Shown: in pieces, positions 53,775 to 63,083 of the stretch | Position numbering within the stretch: the stretch's first letter is position 1 | Layout: each line of letters begins with the position of its first letter | From: Symsagittifera roscoffensis | Taxonomy: Eukaryota > Xenacoelomorpha > Acoela > Convolutidae | Assembly: GCF_963678635.1 (NCBI RefSeq) | Contig: NC_087069.1 | Coordinates: 21,112,827 to 21,176,826 of the forward strand | Length of the DNA: 64,000 bases | Reading direction: 5' to 3' | The notes under the pieces: model-generated | Told to the model about the DNA's origin: nothing | What the model saw: the letters and a program-made list of their open reading frames with translations, nothing else | Databases searched by the model: none | Program-made: the position numbers and the translations under genes

Positions 53775-56700
53775 ATGGCAGACCGATTATGGAAATCCGT
53801 GCCCGCGGCCCTGAAGAAGCCCACTCTTGATGAGCTGTACAGACGCCTGAGGGACTTGGACTACACCCAAATAGACGAGAGAATGGCGGTGATGCTGAAT
53901 GCCATCCTCCAGTTGGAGGACCAGGGTGAGTGCAGGGAGTCTGCAACGGAGGCTGTCTTGATGATCGGCTACATCACCGAGGGAATATCGAAGCAAGAAC
54001 AGACCAGATGGTTGTCTTGGAATGTGGATGGAGGAGTAAGGGGTTTTGACTTGGCAAGGAATCCTGGCCTGAATAACAATACCGAATATGGCGCAGGGGA
54101 ATTCCCACTACCGACTAGGCCAACAGTAAGATCCACAAGCCAGAGCTCGAGTAGGGTGCCATCGATGTCACGAACGCAACAGACGACCGAGGCATATCCG
54201 GATCTAGGTGTTCTAAAGAAAGAGCTCGAGAAGACGCAGAAGGAAAGGAATAAGGCGAACCTCGATCGGTATCAGGCAAAGCTGGATCGGGAGAAGGTTC
54301 AGCTGGAAAGGGACCAGGCGGTCAACGAGCGAGACCAGGCTCTGAGGTTGCTTGAGATGCAAAAAGCTGAACATCAACAGGAGTTAAGGGTGCGGGAGAA
54401 CGCCGCAAATCGTGATCAACTGAGGTCGGAATTGGACAGAATAGAACAACGACAACGCGAGCTTGATGCACAGAAGGGAGCCAGGCCGAAGGAGCGAGTG
54501 GTCACCAGCTCGAGGCCAGAGTCACGTATGGAGGTGGATGAAGCCCCCAGAGCAAGAGCACGGTTCAACCTTGACCGCGAGGCCCGAGAACACATGAGTG
54601 AAGGGTTGGAAGTTTGGATACCGAATGACGCAACGTCTTCCTTGCGTAGCCTAGAGACGCAACCCATACGCCCACTGATGGATGTGGAGCTGCCGGGATA
54701 TACCCCAACCTCGACCTCGAGCGACAGTCAGGTGAGCGGCGGCTCATCGCGTCTGAGAGAACTGGGCGAGAGATTGCGACAAAAGAGTCGTGAGAGTTCG
54801 GCAAGACCGGAGCTTCCCCCGACGTGGAGGGAACAGCCGGTTAGGAGTGTCGTGATCTCGAGTTATAAGAAGAATACAGAGGGGAGGTACCACAGGCACA
54901 ATCGGCTAGACTGGAGTGCGGAGCAGAAAGCTAGGAGAGACTGCTTTCATGATGCGGCCTGGGTGCAGTACTTGGCGCCACCCCGGGTATCAGAAGGTGC
55001 GGTTCACCTAATCGTAGGGGACAGCCTGGTGCGGGTGTTGACCCGGATCCGATCGCACTGGCAGACGGGAATCTTGAGTTTCGCTGGAGCTGCCACGCCA
55101 CAGATGTTGGCAACGCTTGACATGCTGGGGATGACCAAAGTATACACGGTGACCCTGATGGTCGGGACCAACGATGTATCAAGGGGTGAAGCGAGGAAAA
55201 TAACAAGGCTGCACGATAAGGTGAGCTGCCTTCTTGAGGAACTGAGGATTCAGATGGACCCCATCCTGTTGACGATATGTACTGTCCCCTACAACATGAT
55301 GTTTGATCAGCACGCCTTGGAGATGAACGAGAAGGTGCGGAACCTAAACAAGGTGATAAGAGACATCCACCGGAAGAGTGTGCTCCCTGTCAGACTGTTG
55401 GACGTGGCAGAGCGCATGGAGAAAGAGGGATTCCCTGAAGACACCTCCAGTGATGGAATCCATTTTGATAGACCGAGGGGAGCAGAGTGGCTAAACGACG
55501 TCTTCCAAGAACACATAAACGCGCTGGAGGCGGATCTGCTAGAGACAGCCCAATTCACATTAGGACCACCTCCAAACCCACCATTCCTTGCCTCAAGGGC
55601 CTTGTCTGGTCACTTGGGACCGAGAGTTGACACTAGAGACAGTTCAAGGAGCAGCCAGACCAGGTTGCAGAGTGCCATGCCAATGGAGTCTGAGGAGGTG
55701 ACGTCATCAACACCTCCAGGCTCGGCGATATCCTCAGTGGTAGTGGCAGAGAGCAAACGGGAAAAGAAGTCTATGGAGACCGCTCGCTTGAGATATCCTG
55801 AGAAGGTGAAAGAACTGGATCTAGAGAGTTTGGAATGCAGGCGAGAATTGGCGGAAACCCTGGGGATCGAACGAGTGTCACACGAGGATTTGAATAGGCA
55901 TCATTGCGTGGACTGGTTGAAAGCTCATGAGGCGCACTTCTCGAGAGCGAAGTTGATGGAGACCACAGACCTGACTGGAATTCCCACAAAAGCGATCATG
56001 GGACCCATTAACTACAGACCTCTCAAGCTGCTGGGGAGTCCTGGACTTATAGCAGAACCTCCCAAGCACCGAACTAGCATCGCCAGGATCAGGTTGGCAA
56101 CCCCGGCACAGTTAAAGGTGGTAGACAAGCTACTCAATCCGGGAGGAACGGGATTGCCAGATGCCGCTTACGAAGGCTCGAAATTGGCGGAAGATCCCAG
56201 GTACGGGAAGCCCTGTGGGAGTACCCAGCTGGCCAAAACCCTGGCAGTTTATGATAGAGCAGATCCAGCTGCTGCGAGAGTAGTCATTGTGGCGGGATCA
56301 GACTTCGAAGGAACGTCTCCCAAGTTGTTCTGGCCGGAGACTTTGATATACTCTTTGCCAGGAGCTGAATTAAATCAGATGTTAACTCTGGTGGTGGCAA
56401 TAAAGTCGGAGATGCCCGGTGAACCTGAGCTGCTATTGTTTGCAGGAATGAATGATCACCTGCACGCGATGGGACTTCTTGAGCAACTAAAGGGCGATGA
56501 AATTCTGACATCGAGGAAGATATGGGAAGCCATTCAAGCGTTGTTTGCGGCGATGAATGAAGTGCAAGAGAATGTTGTCTCGAGATTCGGGTCCAAGACG
56601 AAGGTGGTGTTTACCACATCCCCTGGATACGCGAATATGCCACCCGCCCTACAGTTCGTGTACGCGGCCTTGATCCTGATAGCAGAAGGGAATGAATGGC

Positions 56701-58112
56701 GGATTCTAATGGCAGCTCCCAATCGGGAGTTGGAGCCATCGAACCTGAGGCTTCGCAAGTCAGAATTGGCGGCGGCATGGGCGGACATATCTCATGCACT
56801 GAGGGGCTTTTATGGACTAGCCGACATCCTGATCGTATTAGACGAGGTGCTCTTGCTAGAGATGTCGAACTTTGCCAGGCAACTCAAGTTCAGCCCAGTC
56901 ATCGGGGACGATCACCCGGCGATAAGCAAATTAACGGCCAGCTTGTGGTTTCGGAGTATGGATGTGAAGATCACAAACTCCACCAGCAAGTCTAGAGGTC
57001 CCAGTAACGAGAGAAGAAATGTGGCCGAGACGGAAAAGCAATTAGAATCGATGAAATATCGTTTGACTCAAGAGAATGGCTGGTGGCCATTTTTGACACC
57101 AAGGCTGGAGAACGCCACGAACAAGACAAGGGAGGAAGCACCACCCCTCGTGAAACAAGTCTGGAGTTTTCTGGAGAAACAACTGGAGCTGGCCGAAACA
57201 AGAGACATGACGGTGGCTAGATTTGTCTCGGCCGCCAATGAAGTGACGATTGGAGGGTTCTGGAGAGAGCACGCCAAAGGCGAATTGAAGACTAGGAGGG
57301 ATTACGAGATTCTCAAGTTCTTGAGTCCTTGCTGGGAGAAGGAATTCTTGGCAGGAATATTCGGTACCACGGCGACTATCTTTGGAGCCTTCGTGCAGGA
57401 GATACTGGGCATGCCCATCAGCCTGCTCTTGGCCCTGTATTTGGTCTACCCCAGATACTTGTTCAACATGGGCCCAGCATACATGTTTAGTCGAGGAGTG
57501 GAGACACTTCGAGTTGATGGGTACCTGGCACTAGTACTCTTGACCCATGGGGAATTGGTGTCGTTTCAGCGATTAATGGAATATGGAGAGCCTCTGTCCA
57601 TGGGGAGAGTCCACACGAGCATTGAAACCAGCTCCTACAAGTGTGCTGCAGGGTTGAAGACGTTGCTAGTACAATACCTCATGATGCAAAATCGGCACAT
57701 GACGGGTGAAGATGAGAATCCAACTTCGAGAGAAGAATGGAAGAAGACGAACAGAGGGATGCCTCTGTTGACGGACCTATGCCTGGCAATGAGGTCGGAC
57801 CCAATGGGGATAATCCGGGGCCTAGAGGAGGTGGTGACCTGCATTTATGGTCCAGCAGTGACGTACGCGTTCCCAGACCCCCTGGTGACAACGTATCGTC
57901 ACTCTGTAACGCACTTGAGTCTTATCAGTACACTGGATGGGACGGCGTTAAATTGGTGTCAGCAGGAGGTGCTCAGAGGGCGAATGAGCAACGCGGTACT
58001 CTTTGGAAAGGTGAAAGATGCCGAGCTAATAGTGTACAGCTTCAGGGGGCAAATGCAATGTAGAATGGGAGGCAAGCGAGAGGGTCCCATCGAAATGTAT
58101 CCCAAATTCTAA
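53775..58112 (+). CDS. ORF2 of the giant element: coiled coil and SGNH-hydrolase-like domains
   Basis: 1,445 codons from ATG 53775. Residues 1-110 are helical. A charged coiled coil spans about 145-245, followed by a disordered linker. Residues about 408-575 form a good SGNH/GDSL-like domain: block I IVGDSLVR (S417), block III MVGTNDVS (N466) and block V SDGIHF (D560, H563). This is a plausible catalytic set for an esterase or acyl hydrolase. Residues about 836-1060 look like a second, divergent copy: VAGSDFEG (S842), FAGMNDHL (N893) and GDDHPA (H1047), where the Asp-His spacing is off, so it may be inactive. A hydrophobic segment at about 1191-1232 could be buried or membrane-associated. No signal peptide. 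It sits where env lies in retroviruses but does not look like an envelope protein. Esterase domains are known in ORF1 of CR1-type non-LTR elements; a pair in an LTR element is new to me. Confidence 0.85.
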   Translation: MADRLWKSVPAALKKPTLDELYRRLRDLDYTQIDERMAVMLNAILQLEDQGECRESATEAVLMIGYITEGISKQEQTRWLSWNVDGGVRGFDLARNPGLNNNTEYGAGEFPLPTRPTVRSTSQSSSRVPSMSRTQQTTEAYPDLGVLKKELEKTQKERNKANLDRYQAKLDREKVQLERDQAVNERDQALRLLEMQKAEHQQELRVRENAANRDQLRSELDRIEQRQRELDAQKGARPKERVVTSSRPESRMEVDEAPRARARFNLDREAREHMSEGLEVWIPNDATSSLRSLETQPIRPLMDVELPGYTPTSTSSDSQVSGGSSRLRELGERLRQKSRESSARPELPPTWREQPVRSVVISSYKKNTEGRYHRHNRLDWSAEQKARRDCFHDAAWVQYLAPPRVSEGAVHLIVGDSLVRVLTRIRSHWQTGILSFAGAATPQMLATLDMLGMTKVYTVTLMVGTNDVSRGEARKITRLHDKVSCLLEELRIQMDPILLTICTVPYNMMFDQHALEMNEKVRNLNKVIRDIHRKSVLPVRLLDVAERMEKEGFPEDTSSDGIHFDRPRGAEWLNDVFQEHINALEADLLETAQFTLGPPPNPPFLASRALSGHLGPRVDTRDSSRSSQTRLQSAMPMESEEVTSSTPPGSAISSVVVAESKREKKSMETARLRYPEKVKELDLESLECRRELAETLGIERVSHEDLNRHHCVDWLKAHEAHFSRAKLMETTDLTGIPTKAIMGPINYRPLKLLGSPGLIAEPPKHRTSIARIRLATPAQLKVVDKLLNPGGTGLPDAAYEGSKLAEDPRYGKPCGSTQLAKTLAVYDRADPAAARVVIVAGSDFEGTSPKLFWPETLIYSLPGAELNQMLTLVVAIKSEMPGEPELLLFAGMNDHLHAMGLLEQLKGDEILTSRKIWEAIQALFAAMNEVQENVVSRFGSKTKVVFTTSPGYANMPPALQFVYAALILIAEGNEWRILMAAPNRELEPSNLRLRKSELAAAWADISHALRGFYGLADILIVLDEVLLLEMSNFARQLKFSPVIGDDHPAISKLTASLWFRSMDVKITNSTSKSRGPSNERRNVAETEKQLESMKYRLTQENGWWPFLTPRLENATNKTREEAPPLVKQVWSFLEKQLELAETRDMTVARFVSAANEVTIGGFWREHAKGELKTRRDYEILKFLSPCWEKEFLAGIFGTTATIFGAFVQEILGMPISLLLALYLVYPRYLFNMGPAYMFSRGVETLRVDGYLALVLLTHGELVSFQRLMEYGEPLSMGRVHTSIETSSYKCAAGLKTLLVQYLMMQNRHMTGEDENPTSREEWKKTNRGMPLLTDLCLAMRSDPMGIIRGLEEVVTCIYGPAVTYAFPDPLVTTYRHSVTHLSLISTLDGTALNWCQQEVLRGRMSNAVLFGKVKDAELIVYSFRGQMQCRMGGKREGPIEMYPKF

Positions 58113-61100
58113 AACTTGAACCCATTGACGGCAGACGGACGAGAAATCTTGAGAATTCCTGCCTGGAAGGAGTGCTTCGCACTGGTGAAGATGGAGCTGG
58201 AGACCATAATGGAGAAAGAAATCCTCCCAGCCACCATGCCTGAGTTCCCAATAGTCAGGAGGATGACCTTAGGAATGAATAGTCCCTTGGTAGTTCCCTC
58301 CATAATGGCGAGGATGACGACGGAGGAAATGCAGAAGGATTTCATTGATGGCTGGGACCCCCTGTTCATCGGCTACACGGCGGCGGTCTACTTCCATACC
58401 AGCGAGACGAAGGTAAATTCGTGGACGACGCAAGCGAAAAAGAGTAGAGGTTCGCAGCCCCCCGGATATGAGGTGCGGAAGGTCTTGAGAACTCTAGAGA
58501 AGGAGGGACTTGAGAACACGCTACCCATATGGGATGATGGCAGGATGATCGTGATGGAGGGGCACGTCGCATTGGTGGATGACATGAAATTTGCCACGAG
58601 AAAATATAAGGCACCCTATGGCTTGGAACAGGTGGAAATGAGACAGGAGGGAACAGAACTAGATGCAGCAGGTCAACTGCATGTAGCACTGACGGAATAC
58701 AAAAAGCTGGATCCTACGACACCATCAGCACTGTCAGTGGACACGCCTGGAGACAAGAGGAGTGGACCCGTCGAGGACCGATTTAAGAAAATTCTCGAGA
58801 GAAGGAGACATGAGTCAGAAGAGGAGAGTATGGATGAAACTCTCAGTGAAGCCGGTGAAGACATGGAAGTGGGGAATACGCCTGAACCAGGGCCATCAGG
58901 GGAGGAGCTCACCACTCAAGAGCTGTTGAAAGACTTGAGCGAGGAGAATTGGGCAGATACGGCCACCCCACCCCTGAATCCGTCCCCCCGGAAGAATCTG
59001 GAATTGCCATTGGCAAGTGAGACCTTCAATATGGGGATGATACTCTTGAGCTCGGAGGAAAGGGAAAAGAACACTTTCGAAGGGAACATGGACATATTCC
59101 TGGGATCCCTGAAGGACGATGCTTGGCAGGAGTTCTTGGAAGAATTCAATCAAGAAGTGGGCAGCGAGACGACGCTGGACAAATTCAAGGAGGAACTGTG
59201 GGACACAGTCGTAAGATTTGGAGAACCGCTTCTGATAGGAACGGGCCTGGATGAGAAGGCGAGAAAAGAGCTACTGAGCAAGCTGGTAGAGCTGAGGAAT
59301 TCACGATCGAAGACTAGAGAAGAAAAATGTGAGGACAGCTCTACTCGGAGACAAAAAACTGTAGATAAAATGGTTGATGATATAAAAAGGGATAAGGTTG
59401 GGACTAGTAATATGATTAAAAGTACTAATATCCTTAAGGCTCGAGCAGGGGGGAGGCAAGAGTTGGAGGGAGTGGATGGAGAGGTCGAATCAGTGATGGT
59501 AGCCACAACACCCTCAAGTAGAGATATGAAGACTCGCAAGAGGAAGAGAGAAGTGGAAGGATTGGGTAGTCCTTCAGTGGATGCTGTTTCGGAAGGAAAC
59601 TTGAGAGAGACGGCGCCCATGATTTTGGCTCGATGCAAGACGGCGGCATACAAGAGCAGCTCGGAGCTCAGAAGACCACTTGAAGTAGAGAGGGAAATAG
59701 AGGTTTCCACCAGTTCGACATCGGAGGAAGACTTCAAGCCTCAGAAGATAAACGTGAAGAGAGGTTCAACGAACGGACAGACATGGGAAGTAGATGCCGG
59801 CAAAGAATGGATCTCGAAGGCACACCAGGCCACGGGCAAGCGAGTGACAAGTGATCCATTGGAGAGGAACAAGACGAGGAACACCTCCCGGACGTGGTGG
59901 GTGGCCCTTGAAACATTGAAAGAAATGGAGGACTGCTGGAAGAAGTTGGACAGTGGAGTAGCTCGCAAGCGACGCAATTGGGCCACCCAGCAAAAAGCCG
60001 AGGTTAATAGAATAAAAATGGCAAATCATCTGAAGAGGTCCTGGCAGAGTTTGTTGAAGGATCATTTTGAAGAATCAATGAGGACACCCTCATCAGCACC
60101 ACCATTAATGGCGAATCCCTTCGTTAGAACTGCAGGACAATTAATGTTCACCTGGAGTCTGGTGGGGATAGAGTTGGAAACACTGACCTCGTATGACAGG
60201 CTGAAGTTGGGAAGCAAGAAGCTAGATGTGTATCAGGCACTGATGCAACACGTAGCCAGGGATAACTCAGGCTTGAGCCTGGCCAGAAGAAAGGATGCCA
60301 CGTGTTTCTTGAGATGGATAATGTCGATGATGTCTGATAGCACCATCCTGGCATGCCAACAGAGAGCAAGCGTAAGCAAAACCATGGAAAAAAGAGTCTC
60401 AACGGTCATCTTGAACGTGTATCAGAGCAGAGGAATAGAAAAGGAAGAGGGTTCCAGACTATCCCTAGAGAACCATAGGAAGCTAGACGAGGTACGGAGG
60501 TTTTATAATAAGAAGTTCGAAGAAGAACATGATGTTCACCGTAACCTGGCCTCGTCAGAGCAGTACTCGAGAATCAGCGAAAAGGGGGAATACCAATATG
60601 TGTCTGGAGTGATGGGAATGGCCTACAACCCCTTCTTAGACTCGGAAGCTGGAGGCGCCCACAGGAACCATGAGGTAGCGGAGCTACTGAAGTTTTGGAC
60701 AGAAAGAATAATGGAAATAGACGCGGTGGAAAAAGAGGGTCCGAGCCTGGGCCTGATTCTTGAGAAAACACCAGAGGTGGTGAGCATACCACGTTCAGAC
60801 AAGAGAGTTGAAGTGAACATGGGCGATGGAAATGGCTTGTTAACCACGAACTTGGGAGTGGTATGGAAACTATTAAGACCCTCCTGGTGTCCACATCCCC
60901 ACGCGAGTCTGATCGAGGAAACCACCGAGCGAGTGAGGTTAGCACCAACGGAAGATGAAGATCTGGCAAAGTTGAGTGTGCTGCATAAGCTAATTTCACC
61001 TCAGATGCAAGAGCCAGGCGAAAAGACTAGTAATCCAGGGGCAGCAAAGAAATTGGAGCCGGGTAGCTGTCTGGATTCGACGTGTGGAAACGGAGAGCAC

Positions 61101-62654
61101 ACCTGCGATGGACGGTCATGCGTTAGAATACTGTCATTTCAAAAAGAAGACCTGGTCACTTGGTTCGAAGACATAACGGAAAGGGAGAAAAGTGAAGTGC
61201 AAATAGTAGTGGAGTGTTACGCGAGAACCACGGTGAATACAGCGACAGCTCTCGGATTCTTCTCGAGAATGTGTAGTCTGCAGTCACTGGAAAGACTAGA
61301 ATCTGAACATCATTTAGTGACGGCGTTGAGCGTAGAATCATGGCCCGGGGTGTTGCAGGTGACTCAAAAACACATCCGGAGCTGGAAGTTTGGTCTCGAG
61401 GCGGAAATGGGATTTCCCATGAGCGAAGCTTATGGCTTGCCATTGAACGCGAAATCGCTGATAGGGTCAATGATGGCCAACTTGTGCGGAAGTCACTACC
61501 CACTGCACATGGTGATGGTGGAAGCATCCAGCCAGAGAGTACTGGCGGACAAGGCCTTCTCAGTGCCCAAGTGCGTGAGGTTGGCTCGGATATCGCATCA
61601 CTCGCACAAGTTGTTGAGAAAAATCAGAGGGACAGTACCAAAAGAATTGAGAGATGACTTGAGTGAAATCTGGGGAGAAGAACTTTTGAAGTTGGAGAGA
61701 GAGAACACAAGCGATCACGAGAGACAAAACGGGATCGGAAAACCTGTGGGAAGTGCTCCAAACCTGGAAGATAACGACACGATGCATGAGAAAATGATGG
61801 AGCTTGAGCCTCTCTTGGAAGCCTCGGGGGAGCGTAAACTCAGGAGCATTGAAATCACCCATGGAGAATGCCCATGCCACTGTTTAGCGCAAACGGTGTG
61901 GTATCCAGATCACAAGAACCTTTGCCTGGTGTGGGATATGGAAGAAATCCGGTCGATCGGACTACCGGATCACCGACAGAAGGTGACGATCTTGGTAGTG
62001 AGTACGATGTTGGCTCTGAGATGGATAGAAGAGAATATAACGAAATATCGGGAAGCGGGGACGCCAACGGCTGAGTCAATATACGCGATAGACTACAGTA
62101 GGAGACTCGAGTTGTTTGAGACTGCGTGCAAGGTATTCGCCATACCAACAGAAGTCAGACATGTCTGGAGCCGTTTGAGGTACTTCCCATGGTTTCGGGC
62201 GACGCTGACGTCCTGGTTGTACATGACAACGAAAGACCACATGAGAAAACATCGAAAGGAGTATCGACAGTTCCAGGCCGAGATTGGGCCGGAAGCTTTC
62301 AAGAGACCCCTGTTAACCCATCGTAATGCAATCACGACAGGATGGAAGAGAGTGGGTAAAATGTCTAGAGACAATACAAAGGCGAGGGAATCGATACTAG
62401 AGGAGGACCTGGCGAAGAACGTGAGCTTGAGCCTGAACAACTCCTTTTGTTTGAACCGGGAATCTAGGGTGAAGGCACTACCCAACCAAGCAAAGAGGTT
62501 GCAAGAGCAAAGAGAATGGATGCGATCCTACGAGCAGCTGAAGGCTTGGGAGGAGATTGTGATTAGCTCCGATGATGAAGAGGAACTGTTGAGACAGTTT
62601 GCCGTATCTAGTACTTCAGGGTGCAGTACCTCCAAGGCGAAGAGTGCGAGTTGA
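58113..62654 (+). CDS. ORF3 of the giant element: large protein of unknown fold
   Basis: About 1,513 codons in the same frame as ORF2, following its TAA (58110-58112) directly. The first ATG is only at 58191, so this may be the second half of one protein of about 2,960 residues interrupted by a stop, or be reached by readthrough or reinitiation. Acidic disordered regions lie at about 220-300 and basic ones at about 420-560. A folded-looking helical part runs from about 600 to the end. Cysteine clusters include SCLDSTCGNGEHTC and the CPCHC in ECPCHCLAQ. The C-terminus carries EIVISSDDEEELL (from about 1480), a hydrophobic core plus acidic run typical of SUMO-interaction motifs. I recognise no enzyme. 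Codon use and open length argue for recent purifying selection. Confidence 0.8.
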   Translation, partial: NLNPLTADGREILRIPAWKECFALVKMELETIMEKEILPATMPEFPIVRRMTLGMNSPLVVPSIMARMTTEEMQKDFIDGWDPLFIGYTAAVYFHTSETKVNSWTTQAKKSRGSQPPGYEVRKVLRTLEKEGLENTLPIWDDGRMIVMEGHVALVDDMKFATRKYKAPYGLEQVEMRQEGTELDAAGQLHVALTEYKKLDPTTPSALSVDTPGDKRSGPVEDRFKKILERRRHESEEESMDETLSEAGEDMEVGNTPEPGPSGEELTTQELLKDLSEENWADTATPPLNPSPRKNLELPLASETFNMGMILLSSEEREKNTFEGNMDIFLGSLKDDAWQEFLEEFNQEVGSETTLDKFKEELWDTVVRFGEPLLIGTGLDEKARKELLSKLVELRNSRSKTREEKCEDSSTRRQKTVDKMVDDIKRDKVGTSNMIKSTNILKARAGGRQELEGVDGEVESVMVATTPSSRDMKTRKRKREVEGLGSPSVDAVSEGNLRETAPMILARCKTAAYKSSSELRRPLEVEREIEVSTSSTSEEDFKPQKINVKRGSTNGQTWEVDAGKEWISKAHQATGKRVTSDPLERNKTRNTSRTWWVALETLKEMEDCWKKLDSGVARKRRNWATQQKAEVNRIKMANHLKRSWQSLLKDHFEESMRTPSSAPPLMANPFVRTAGQLMFTWSLVGIELETLTSYDRLKLGSKKLDVYQALMQHVARDNSGLSLARRKDATCFLRWIMSMMSDSTILACQQRASVSKTMEKRVSTVILNVYQSRGIEKEEGSRLSLENHRKLDEVRRFYNKKFEEEHDVHRNLASSEQYSRISEKGEYQYVSGVMGMAYNPFLDSEAGGAHRNHEVAELLKFWTERIMEIDAVEKEGPSLGLILEKTPEVVSIPRSDKRVEVNMGDGNGLLTTNLGVVWKLLRPSWCPHPHASLIEETTERVRLAPTEDEDLAKLSVLHKLISPQMQEPGEKTSNPGAAKKLEPGSCLDSTCGNGEHTCDGRSCVRILSFQKEDLVTWFEDITEREKSEVQIVVECYARTTVNTATALGFFSRMCSLQSLERLESEHHLVTALSVESWPGVLQVTQKHIRSWKFGLEAEMGFPMSEAYGLPLNAKSLIGSMMANLCGSHYPLHMVMVEASSQRVLADKAFSVPKCVRLARISHHSHKLLRKIRGTVPKELRDDLSEIWGEELLKLERENTSDHERQNGIGKPVGSAPNLEDNDTMHEKMMELEPLLEASGERKLRSIEITHGECPCHCLAQTVWYPDHKNLCLVWDMEEIRSIGLPDHRQKVTILVVSTMLALRWIEENITKYREAGTPTAESIYAIDYSRRLELFETACKVFAIPTEVRHVWSRLRYFPWFRATLTSWLYMTTKDHMRKHRKEYRQFQAEIGPEAFKRPLLTHRNAITTGWKRVGKMSRDNTKARESILEEDLAKNVSLSLNNSFCLNRESRVKALPNQAKRLQEQREWMRSYEQLKAWEEIVISSDDEEELLRQFAVSSTSGCSTSKAKSAS

Positions 62655-63083
62655 GCAGATGGCTCGAATGGATCTTGAGTCTTGAGAGGGAAAGGGGGGC
62701 TTGAGCGTGGGTCCGGGTGAAACCTGGATTCACGAAAAAGAAGTTTTAACAAAGCAAATATTGTTATTCATATACTATATTTATTATATAAATCAAAATG
62801 CTGCATGACAATTTCCTGATTGAATAGGACAAAAGAAATTTTAAATGATTGGCTTGGAAAGCAAGAATTCAAGGGTGCAGGTGTGTGCAGATTTTGATTG
62901 CTGTTTAGCGATAGTGTGAAAATTTTACATGGCTGTGAATTTTGGGGTGTAGATAAGCTTAAGTCTGCTGCAAACTTCTGTAAATGACCACTGGCACTGT
63001 ATCTTGAGTAACACTCGGTTTTCTGGGACTTACTGGCAGAAGACAGCACGCAATGAGGACATCGATCTCGAGTCCGGGGAGTA
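62655..63083 (+). other. 3' untranslated region of the giant element
   Basis: No gene on the sense strand. A polypurine run GAGAGGGAAAGGGGGG lies at 62684-62699, nearly 400 bp ahead of the LTR. The sequence just before the LTR (GTCCGGGGAGTA) is only a weak polypurine tract. A minus-strand ORF at 62768-63187 has no domain. Confidence 0.55.

Noticed and set aside
59150-59737. 195-codon minus-strand ORF rich in Ser/Leu, and similar reverse frames over 44457-62654
   Set aside because: They mirror the acidic and Ser-rich sense ORFs. No independent motif or start context.
53775-62654. Retroviral envelope gene
   Set aside because: The position fits, but there is no signal peptide, furin-type site, fusion peptide or clear C-terminal membrane anchor.
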